In this document: positions 1-7,778 of the stretch, piece by piece
How positions within the stretch are numbered: position 1 is the stretch's first letter
How the letters are laid out: each line of letters begins with the position of its first letter
Assembly: GCF_004217445.1 (NCBI RefSeq)
Contig: NZ_SHKX01000013.1
Span: forward strand, 124,001-188,000
From: Fluviicoccus keumensis
GTDB lineage: Bacteria > Pseudomonadota > Gammaproteobacteria > Pseudomonadales > Moraxellaceae
Direction of reading: 5' to 3'
Length of the DNA: 64,000 nucleotides
Translations under genes and position numbers: made by a program
The notes under the pieces: generated by a model
The model's input: only the letters and a program-made list of their open reading frames with translations
What the model was told of the DNA's origin: nothing
The model's database searches: none

Positions 1-576
1 GAACGGCTGTCCGGGCTGGCGGTGGAAGTGGCGCTGAGCAACGAACTGGCGGCCTTCACCGAGAACATCCTTTTCACCCATCGCGGCGTCAGCGGCCCGG
101 CGGCGCTGCAACTGTCGAATTACTGGCTGCCGGGCGAAAGCATCCGTGTCGACCTGTTCCCGCAGGAGAATATGGCGGACTGGCTGAAGGCGCAGAAGAA
201 AGCACACCCGAAATCACTGTTGCGGACGCTGCTGCACGAGCGGTTGGCGAAAAGCCTGGTAACGGAACTGCAGGCGCTGCTATGGCCGGAGCTGGCGGAA
301 ACGCCGCTGGCGCAATGGACCGACGCGGCGCTGGAGCAACTGGGCGGCCAGCTGAACGGCTGGACGCTGAAGCCGTCCGGCACCGAGGGCTACCGCACCG
401 CCGAGGTGACGCTGGGCGGCGTCGACACCACGGAACTGTCGTCGAAAACCATGGAAAGCAAGAAGCAGCCCGGCTTCTATTTCGTCGGCGAAGTGATGGA
501 CGTGACCGGCTGGCTGGGGGGCTTCAATTTCCAGTGGGCCTGGGCGTCCGGGCATGCGGCGGGACTTTTCGCCTGA
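1..576 (+). CDS. HI0933/YhiN-family FAD-dependent oxidoreductase, C-terminal part
   Basis: The reading frame is open from the first base, so the gene begins outside the window; 191 residues are visible. The end carries the FAD-binding signature of the HI0933/YhiN (BaiN-like) flavoproteins, seen as FYFVGEVMDVTGWLGG followed by FNFQWAWASGHAAG. Further upstream is the family's TENILFTHRGVSGPAALQLS segment. These proteins bind FAD through an N-terminal Rossmann fold, which lies outside the window; members are predicted NAD(P)/FAD oxidoreductases whose substrates are mostly unknown. A GTG at 22 could be misread as a start, but the codons before it continue the same protein. The family call is firm; the substrate cannot be given. 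Confidence 0.9.
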   Translation, partial: ERLSGLAVEVALSNELAAFTENILFTHRGVSGPAALQLSNYWLPGESIRVDLFPQENMADWLKAQKKAHPKSLLRTLLHERLAKSLVTELQALLWPELAETPLAQWTDAALEQLGGQLNGWTLKPSGTEGYRTAEVTLGGVDTTELSSKTMESKKQPGFYFVGEVMDVTGWLGGFNFQWAWASGHAAGLFA

Positions 577-674
577 AAATCGGCGACGACACCGGCAAGG
601 CCGCTTGACAGGTTTCGGCCGACGGCACTAGCGTAAGGCATACGCCACACGCTCACCTGACGGGGACATTCCCG

Positions 675-1250
675 ATGCGCTACCTGATCGCCTTGACGCT
701 GCTATGCTCCCTGACCGCCCACGCGGAAGTCTTCATGTGCGAAGAGAACGGCCACAAGATTTTCAGCCAGCAGCCCTGCGGCCGCAATGCGCAAAGCCTG
801 ACGCTGGACAATGAAGTGCAGAAGATCACCATTCCCGACGAAATTGACGAGGAATACGCGCGGAATATCTGCACCCTGGCCGCCAAGGCCTGGGACAAGG
901 CCACGGTGACCAACCGCAGCGCCTACGACAGCACCACCTATCAGGAGCGCGCGGCCATCGAGGGCATCCATCGCTACATCCGCGACCGCATCGCCAACTA
1001 CGGTCAGGTCGCCCGCCGGAACCCCTATCTGGAGACCAGTGTCGCGGCGGTTTCACGATCGCTGTGGATGCTGGCGCGCGCCGTGCCCAATCCCACCGCC
1101 GATCAGATTGGCGAGTTTACGGATGGCTGCGGCAAAACCGTGATGGAAAGCGCCGCCCGGTTGTACGGCAAGGACAAGAAGGACAAGGGAGCCCCGGGAA
1201 AAGCAGCGCCGGGGCTGCGCTCCACCCGCAGCCTGCCGGGCACTTACTGA
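675..1250 (+). CDS. Secreted small protein with DUF4124-like N-terminus
   Basis: The 191-residue product has a clear signal peptide (MRYLIALTLLCSLTAHA, cleavage after AHA) followed by EVFMCEENGHKIFSQQPCG. That segment resembles the DUF4124 pattern, in which a short strand-turn-strand element with paired cysteines follows the signal peptide. The middle is helical and charged, and the C-terminus (about residues 165-191) is Lys/Gly/Pro-rich and probably disordered. The location is likely periplasmic. The function is unknown. Its stop codon overlaps the stop of the convergent gene on the other strand by 7 bases. A second DUF4124 protein lies at 57200-57670. Confidence 0.75.
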   Translation: MRYLIALTLLCSLTAHAEVFMCEENGHKIFSQQPCGRNAQSLTLDNEVQKITIPDEIDEEYARNICTLAAKAWDKATVTNRSAYDSTTYQERAAIEGIHRYIRDRIANYGQVARRNPYLETSVAAVSRSLWMLARAVPNPTADQIGEFTDGCGKTVMESAARLYGKDKKDKGAPGKAAPGLRSTRSLPGTY

Positions 1251-1828
1251 GCCTCGTCCCCCAGTGCGCGCGCGATGCGCGTGTCCGGCACCAGCCACAT
1301 CAGCGCCACCGCCACATACAAGGCCTGCGACAACGCCGTCAACTGGAACGCCAGCGGAATGGCCGCCGCATACAGCACGATGGATCCCCGGCCTTTCAGG
1401 TCGCGGCCCAGAGCACGCTTCAGCACCGCGCCGCTGCGGTCGGCCCTCATGATCGTCTGCTGCAGGATGTAATACGCCACCGCCGCCATCAGCAGCACCA
1501 CGCCATACAACGCCGAGGGCGCGGCGGCAAAATGGTTTTCCCCCATCCAGCCGGTGGCGAACGGAATCAGCGACAGCCAGAACAGCAGGTGCAGGTTGGC
1601 CCAGAGGATGCCCCCGGAAACCCGCGACACCGTATGCAACAGATGGTGATGGTTGTTCCAGTAGATGCCCACATACACAAAACTGAGGATATAGCTGAGG
1701 AACACCGGCAACAGCTCCGCCAACGCCCCCAGGCCGGCCTCATGCGGAACCTTGATCTCCAGCACCATGATGGTGATGATGATGGCGAGCACGCCATCGC
1801 TGAAGGCTTCGAGACGGTTCTTGCCCAT
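1244..1828 (-). CDS. TMEM175-family (DUF1211) membrane channel protein
   Basis: The 194-residue integral membrane protein opens with RLEAFSDGVLAIIITIMVLE, which contains the FSDG motif in TM1 that defines the TMEM175/DUF1211 family. About six hydrophobic segments follow, matching the single six-helix repeat of bacterial TMEM175 homologues, which assemble as tetrameric potassium-permeable channels. The WNNHHHLLH segment after TM2 is also typical of the family. The start at 1828 is the only ATG that keeps TM1 intact. The gene is alone on its strand and converges with the gene at 675, sharing 7 bases. The family is well supported; ion selectivity is inferred from the family. Confidence 0.85.
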   Translation of the reverse strand: MGKNRLEAFSDGVLAIIITIMVLEIKVPHEAGLGALAELLPVFLSYILSFVYVGIYWNNHHHLLHTVSRVSGGILWANLHLLFWLSLIPFATGWMGENHFAAAPSALYGVVLLMAAVAYYILQQTIMRADRSGAVLKRALGRDLKGRGSIVLYAAAIPLAFQLTALSQALYVAVALMWLVPDTRIARALGDEAQ

Positions 1829-1895
1829 GCCTGCGCTCCCGGTCAGAAAGACGCCAAGCTTCGCACGAACCGGCGCTCCGGGGAATGCCGGCGTC

Positions 1896-3155
1896 TCAGG
1901 GGCTGATCACTTTCGCCTCCAGCACCGGATTCTGTTTCAGCGCCGCATGACTGACGGCCACAGTTTGCAGCGCGAACTGCGCGGGCAGGCGGTCATAGCA
2001 GTTACCGCCCTTGTAGGCGGGCGTGCACAGGTAACGCCCCTGACCAGTCTGGCTGTCATAAGCGGGCGTATCGGCGACATCCACGGTGCCTTGCAGGGAA
2101 ATGACCAGCCCGCCCATGGCCTCGTTCCAGGTCAGCAGCGGCAGCCGCCAGCTGCGGTCCGCCACCCGCGTCTGCACATACCACGGCGAGGACATCAGCC
2201 GCGCCTGCACCGCGCGCAATTCACCCGCCGCCAGCTCATGGCGCGGCGTCGCCTGCAGGGTCAGCAAGCGCCAGTGATTCAGCAGTTTATCTTCCATCTT
2301 CGCCGGGCGGCTGATCGGCCGGTACAACTGCTGGTGCAGCGGCGGCACATCACGATCATCGATATCATCCCGGTAGGCATAACCGACCGCGCACTGCCAG
2401 TCCTGGCACAGGCGCTCCAGCGGACTGTCCTTGGCCAGGCTGAGCCGCCAGCCGGTACGCACCCCCAAGGTCATCACGCCAGCCCCGGCATCCGTGGCGG
2501 AAGTCACTATCTGCGCCTTCACCGGCAGGCCCTGTAGCGAATCCAGCAACGGCGCCAGCCAATCGGGCCCCTCACCGGCAGCAACCGGGGCGGCAAGCGC
2601 GCCCCTTTTCGCCTCCACCACGACCGGTCGCCGGGCCAGCGTTTCCAGTTGCTCGCGCAACTGGCGGTTATCCTGTTCCAGCCGCTGCTGCTGTTCCCGG
2701 ATAGACCCCAGGACGTTAACCACGGCGGGCGGCGCCAGCACGGTTGACGACGGCGCGGCGGACGGAGCGCTCATGGCGGCGACCCGCTCGCGCAACAGGG
2801 CGTCATCAACGCTGGCCTTGGCCTGCAACGACAACTGCAGCTGCCCGGACGCCGTCATTTCAAAGCGCTCATACACCACCTCCACCTGAACCACCGCCAG
2901 GCTTTCACGGGTCATCTCCTCATCCAGCCGGTCATTGACCAGTTGCGAACGACCGTGGATATACGACCCCGATTCCTGGGCGGCCTGCTGCTGGATGCGC
3001 TCGACCGCATGCTGGCGGGCCGTCAGGCGACTGTCGTTGTCTCCCATCAGGTAGGTGGTGGTGTACAGGTGCGACCAGGCCATCGCGGCGTCGGGCGGCA
3101 ACGCCCCGCCCAGAGCAACGACGGTCAGCAGCCACCATGGCTTGCGCATGTTCAT
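1896..3155 (-). CDS. Periplasmic protein with FlgT/LPP20-like N-terminal region and coiled coil
   Basis: I start this 419-residue protein at the ATG at 3155 (MNMRKPWWLLTVVALGG), which has a GGGAAA ribosome site 10 bases upstream; a longer frame to 3191 adds 12 residues in front of the signal peptide. After the signal peptide the pattern of an aromatic/beta segment, then a helix of the form AR..AVERIQQQAAQ, then a beta-rich stretch ending in LQLSLQAKASVDDALL resembles FlgT-N/LPP20-like domains. A coiled coil follows (IREQQQRLEQDNRQLREQL, about residue 150). The C-terminal half is beta-rich with paired cysteines. I do not recognise a specific function. No flagellar genes are nearby, so a flagellar role is not supported. 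Confidence 0.65.
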   Translation of the reverse strand: MNMRKPWWLLTVVALGGALPPDAAMAWSHLYTTTYLMGDNDSRLTARQHAVERIQQQAAQESGSYIHGRSQLVNDRLDEEMTRESLAVVQVEVVYERFEMTASGQLQLSLQAKASVDDALLRERVAAMSAPSAAPSSTVLAPPAVVNVLGSIREQQQRLEQDNRQLREQLETLARRPVVVEAKRGALAAPVAAGEGPDWLAPLLDSLQGLPVKAQIVTSATDAGAGVMTLGVRTGWRLSLAKDSPLERLCQDWQCAVGYAYRDDIDDRDVPPLHQQLYRPISRPAKMEDKLLNHWRLLTLQATPRHELAAGELRAVQARLMSSPWYVQTRVADRSWRLPLLTWNEAMGGLVISLQGTVDVADTPAYDSQTGQGRYLCTPAYKGGNCYDRLPAQFALQTVAVSHAALKQNPVLEAKVISP

Positions 3156-3258
3156 GATTGTTGTTTTCCCGGCAAGAAATCCATCATGCACGGATCATTG
3201 CAGAGGCCATGCCAGCCGCGTTCCCTCGTCAAATCAACAACCTATCGTCAGAAAACAA

Positions 3259-3284
3259 GAATGCCGCCCTAAACGGCGGCATTC
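3259..3284 (-). terminator. Intrinsic terminator after the START gene at 3304-4002
   Basis: A perfect 10-bp stem (GAATGCCGCC with GGCGGCATTC) encloses a 6-base loop. Read on the minus strand it is followed by a T-rich run (TCTTGTTTTC). It lies just downstream of the START-domain gene and upstream of the gene ending at 1896. Confidence 0.75.
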
Positions 3285-3303
3285 GGTGACGGTTGGCGCG
3301 GCA

Positions 3304-4002
3304 TTATTTGCCGGTCGCGGAGGACGGCGCTTTCAGATCGGGTAATCCCGGCAAGCGCACCGCCTCGACGCTGCGGTTGCGGTATTGCGGCAAGGCGGCC
3401 TGTTTCAACAGGGCGTTGAGGGTGTCTTTCGGCGCACTGGTGGCGATCCAGTTTGACATCCAGGCCGGAATGGCCCCGCCGGGATCGACCAGGGTTTCAA
3501 AACTGACGCGGGTGCCGCCGTCCTTCAGCGGCTCGATCACGAAACGGTTGTTGAGTTCGGGCACCCGCACCCGCCCGCGCGACGGTCCGACATAGCCGGG
3601 TATCGCCACGGTGTTGATGGTGACAGTGAGGGTTTGCGGATCCTGGCTGGCGGTATTGCGCAACACGGCCTCGCGGTTGTTGACCGGCCACGGCGTGTGG
3701 AATTCCATGTAGTAGACCACGTCCGGCCAGGCCGGATCGTGACGGGCGCGCTCGCACTGGAACACCCAGTTCGGCAGGTTGTTGATATCCGCCAGCACGG
3801 CCAGGATCGCCGTCATCGGGAACGGCGCATCCACCACACCCTTGAAGGATTTGACGTCGTGCCCGGGAACTTCCCGCACATAGCTGCTGACCTCGCCGCG
3901 ATGGCGGGCCTGGGTGACCGGCTCCCAGGCCGGTTCGGCCCAGGCGGTGCAGACCGCCAGCAGAATCATGCCGCTGGCGGTTGTTTTCAGGATTCGGTGC
4001 AT
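3304..4002 (-). CDS. Exported START-domain protein (divergent paralogue)
   Basis: The 232-residue product starts at the ATG at 4002, with GGGG 6 bases upstream; the open frame upstream to 4041 is rejected because it precedes the signal peptide (MHRILKTTASGMILLAVCTAWA). The mature part has the START/SRPBCC pattern: VSSYVREVPG, then a helix with NLPNWVFQC, then WPDVVYYMEFHTPWPVNNRE, and a late DPGGAIPAWMSNW motif. START domains form a helix-grip pocket for a hydrophobic ligand. This copy is more divergent than the six close paralogues at 11414 and 41319-45338: it has NREAVLRN where they have RDVIL. It stands alone, bounded by its own terminator. The ligand is unknown; a periplasmic location is inferred from the signal peptide. 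Confidence 0.85.
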   Translation of the reverse strand: MHRILKTTASGMILLAVCTAWAEPAWEPVTQARHRGEVSSYVREVPGHDVKSFKGVVDAPFPMTAILAVLADINNLPNWVFQCERARHDPAWPDVVYYMEFHTPWPVNNREAVLRNTASQDPQTLTVTINTVAIPGYVGPSRGRVRVPELNNRFVIEPLKDGGTRVSFETLVDPGGAIPAWMSNWIATSAPKDTLNALLKQAALPQYRNRSVEAVRLPGLPDLKAPSSATGK

Positions 4003-4077
4003 TCCATTCCCCGGAAATTCAGACGCATCACTTTTCAGCATAGGCCAAGTTAGCGAGCATGTCCTCTTTTTCTGGGG

Positions 4078-5146
<1,069 letters not shown>

Positions 5147-5154
<8 letters not shown>

Positions 5155-5818
5155 GCCGCACCCCCTGCCGTTGCCGGTACACCAGCAGCAGCACCGTGAA
5201 GCTGAAGACCAGCATGCCGCCCGCCAGCGCGTGCGCCTGCGCGTACTCCAGCGCTTCGACATGATCGTACATCTGCACGGAGACAACCCGCGTCGCGCCG
5301 GGAATATTGCCGCCGATCATCAGCACCACGCCGAACTCACCGACCGTATGGGCAAAACCGAGAATGGCGGCGGTGATGAAGCCCGGCCGCGCCAGCGGCA
5401 GCACCACCGAGCGGAAGGTGTCCCACGGCCCGGCGCGCAACGTCGCTGCCACTTCCAGCGTGCGCGGCCCGATCGCCTCGAAGGCGTTCTGCAAGGGTTG
5501 CACCACAAAGGGCAGCGAGTAGAACACCGACGCCACCACCAGCCCGGCGAAGGTAAAGGGCAGCAACCCCAGCCCCAGCGCCTCGGTGAACCGGCCCACC
5601 GGCCCGTGCGGCCCCATTGCCAGCAGCAGGTAGAAGCCCAGCACCGTCGGCGGCAGCACCAGCGGTACCGCCACCAGCGCGCCCACAGGCGTCTTCAGCC
5701 ACGAACGCGTGCGCGCCAGCCACCAGGCCAGCGGCGTACCCAGCAACAGCAACAGCAGCGTCACCACCGACGCCAGTTTCAGCGTCAGCCAGACAGCGGC
5801 CAGATCCTCAGCGGTCAC
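5147..5818 (-). CDS. modB: Molybdate ABC transporter permease ModB
   Basis: The 223-residue permease has five or six membrane helices and the permease coupling motif EAIGPRTLEVAATLRAG (EAA loop), which contacts ModC. The GTG start at 5818 overlaps the modA stop as GTGA. Codons upstream of it in the same frame are an antisense-composition extension and are not part of the protein. Features typical of ModB include VPLVLPPTVLGFYLL, the FTFAGLVVASVFYSLPF segment and IGGNIPGATRVVS near the C-terminus. It lies between modA and modC in one translationally coupled operon. Confidence 0.93.
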
Positions 5819-6558
5819 AGCGTGTATCCGGAAGCACGGATGATCGCCTTGGCCTTGTCGCCTTTCAGGTAATCCAGCAAGGCGCGGGCGGCGGCATTGT
5901 CCTTGCCGGGATTCAGCAGCACCGCGTCCTGCCGCAGCGGCTCGTACAGCGACGGCGGCACCAGCCAGGATGAGCCGCTGATCTTGCCGTCCTGCCAGAC
6001 CTGCGACAGCGCCACGAAGCCCAGCTCGGCGTTGCCGGTGCTGACGAACTGGAAGGCCTGGGCGATGTTTTCGCCGGTCACCAGCTTCGGCGACAACGGC
6101 TCCCACAGCTTCAGGGCGGTCAGGGTTTGCTGCGCCGCCAGCCCGTAAGGCGCGGTCTTGGGATTGGCGAGGGCCAGATGCGCGAAACGGCCCAGCTTCA
6201 GCACCTCGCCGCGCTCATCCACCATGCCGGCTTGCGGCGACCACAGCACCAGCTTGCCGATGGCGTAGGTGAAGCGGCTGCCCTTGACGGCCTGGCCTTC
6301 CTGCTCCAGCCGCGCGGGCGTGCTGTCGTCGGCGGAGAGGAAGACGGCAAAGGGCGCGCCGTTGCTGATCTGGGCGTAGAACTTGCCGGTGGCGCCGCTG
6401 GACAGCACGGCGGTGTGGCCGGTATCCGCCTGGAAGGCGGCGGCGATTTTCTGCATCGGTCCGGCGAAATTGGCGGCGACGGCCACCTGTACCTCGGCGG
6501 CGCGGGCGGTTAAGGCGGTGCAGGTCAGAACAACAGCCAGGGTCAAACGGCGGCGCAT
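5815..6558 (-). CDS. modA: Molybdate-binding periplasmic protein ModA
   Basis: The 247-residue solute-binding protein starts at the ATG at 6558, preceded by a GGGAG ribosome site, and has a signal peptide ending TARAAE. The mature N-terminus VQVAVAANFAGPMQKIAAAF and the SSGATGKFYAQISNGAPF segment are the classic ModA oxyanion-site motifs, and ...FVSTGNAELGFVALSQV is the conserved second lobe. Its length matches the family. It is the first gene of modABC. No ModE-type regulator is seen in the window, and I could not identify a ModE operator upstream. Confidence 0.94.
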   Translation of the reverse strand: MRRRLTLAVVLTCTALTARAAEVQVAVAANFAGPMQKIAAAFQADTGHTAVLSSGATGKFYAQISNGAPFAVFLSADDSTPARLEQEGQAVKGSRFTYAIGKLVLWSPQAGMVDERGEVLKLGRFAHLALANPKTAPYGLAAQQTLTALKLWEPLSPKLVTGENIAQAFQFVSTGNAELGFVALSQVWQDGKISGSSWLVPPSLYEPLRQDAVLLNPGKDNAAARALLDYLKGDKAKAIIRASGYTL

Positions 6559-6660
6559 GGCAACTCCCGGTCGGGATGGGCAGTGATAACGGGATACTAG
6601 CGGGTTCGGCGGATTCTGTCCCTTGGCCGGATGGGGGGTCTCAGCAAGACCTGCCACTGT

Positions 6661-7725
6661 CTACCACGACGTTTCCGCCGCCAGCGAAATCCCCAGACGC
6701 CGGGCGCGGTTGGTATTCAGGCTGTCGGCCAGCCACCGGCAGCGGAAACCGGGATGCGCCAGCGCCACGCCCAACGCGCCGGTCTGCGGCTCCCACAGCA
6801 GCGAACCCGTCCATGCGCCGACGCTGTACCCCGCCGACACTTGCCCCAGACGGACATAACGGTTGGCGTCCAGTTGCCAGCCGGCCTGCCAGCGCTCATT
6901 CAGCCGATAATCGCCCGACAAGCGGCCGCGCATCGGCAATACCTGCGTGTAATGGGTGTCCGTCGCCAATTGACCGGTCAGCTGATGCGCGGCCGGCACC
7001 GCCTGGTAGTCGAATTGATACTGTGTCCGCGGTGCCTGCCGCCAGTGCAGGCGGCCATACACATCATACAGCTGCAGCGTCAGGCTGCGCCGGTCATCGG
7101 GCCGCCAGTCGGCGCGCAGGTCGAGGCTGTATCCCCAGCCATCGGGATTACGGGGATGCCAGCCCAGCTTTTCTTCGTAGAGCTGAGGCTCGTCATAGTG
7201 ATAGTCCACCGCCAGATCCGCGCCCTGAAAGTCAGCGCCGCTGAACCCGGGCTGGCGGAAGCGGGCGCTGCCGCCCAGACCGCCGTCGGTCAGCTTGTAG
7301 CCTTGCAACAGGTTGAAGCCTGGCGTCACGGTCAGCCCCGGCCGCCACTGGAAAACCGGGCTCCAGCGCACGCCCAGCGCCTCGGAATAACGGGCGGTGA
7401 CTCCCAGGCCATAGGCGCGCCCGGTATCGGGGGCCAGACCCTTGGCATAGGCGTTGTAAAGCTCGGCGGTATCCGGGGTGAAATCCAGCAGGTAGTCGTA
7501 ACGCCACAACAGGCTGACCTCTTGCCCCACATCACGCCGGGTCAACTCCGCACGACCTTGCAGGAAGGCGTGACGACCGCCGGAGAAACGGCCCTGCCAG
7601 TGATGCGTGAAGTCCTGGATGGAAACGGGCTCGGCATAGCCGTCCGCGTCGATATGCAGAGAGAGATCCGCCGCAGCCGCCGACAGCGGAACAGCCAACA
7701 GCAAACCCGCCAAAGCCATATGCAT
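6661..7725 (-). CDS. Outer-membrane beta-barrel protein of unknown function
   Basis: The 354-residue product has a signal peptide (MHMALAGLLLAVPLSAAAA) and then alternating amphipathic strands with many Tyr/Trp residues. Examples are SLLWRYDYLLDFTPDTAELY, YGLGVTARYSEALGVRW and WGYSLDLRADWRPDDRRSL. This is the pattern of a monomeric outer-membrane barrel. It ends in W, in keeping with the terminal aromatic of the BAM signal. I do not recognise the family. The ATG at 7725 or 7719 lies only 6-15 bases beyond a strong hairpin terminator, so no Shine-Dalgarno is evident. The lipoprotein gene directly upstream may be a partner. Confidence 0.7.
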   Translation of the reverse strand: MHMALAGLLLAVPLSAAAADLSLHIDADGYAEPVSIQDFTHHWQGRFSGGRHAFLQGRAELTRRDVGQEVSLLWRYDYLLDFTPDTAELYNAYAKGLAPDTGRAYGLGVTARYSEALGVRWSPVFQWRPGLTVTPGFNLLQGYKLTDGGLGGSARFRQPGFSGADFQGADLAVDYHYDEPQLYEEKLGWHPRNPDGWGYSLDLRADWRPDDRRSLTLQLYDVYGRLHWRQAPRTQYQFDYQAVPAAHQLTGQLATDTHYTQVLPMRGRLSGDYRLNERWQAGWQLDANRYVRLGQVSAGYSVGAWTGSLLWEPQTGALGVALAHPGFRCRWLADSLNTNRARRLGISLAAETSW

Positions 7726-7731
7726 AAACGG

Positions 7732-7758
7732 AAAAAGGACGGTATTGCTACCGTCCTT
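7732..7758 (-). terminator. Strong intrinsic terminator abutting the next start codon
   Basis: A perfect 10-bp stem AAGGACGGTA/TACCGTCCTT with a TTGC loop at 7735-7758 is followed, on the minus strand, by a T5 run. It ends the lipoprotein transcript but lies in the ribosome-binding region of the barrel gene that starts at 7725. Confidence 0.8.
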
Positions 7759-7778
7759 CCTGTGAGGGCCGGGGAGGA

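Noticed and set aside
5155..5286. N-terminal extension of modC to an upstream ATG
   Set aside because: It overlaps modB, has Arg/Cys/Trp-rich shadow composition and precedes the normal ModC start.
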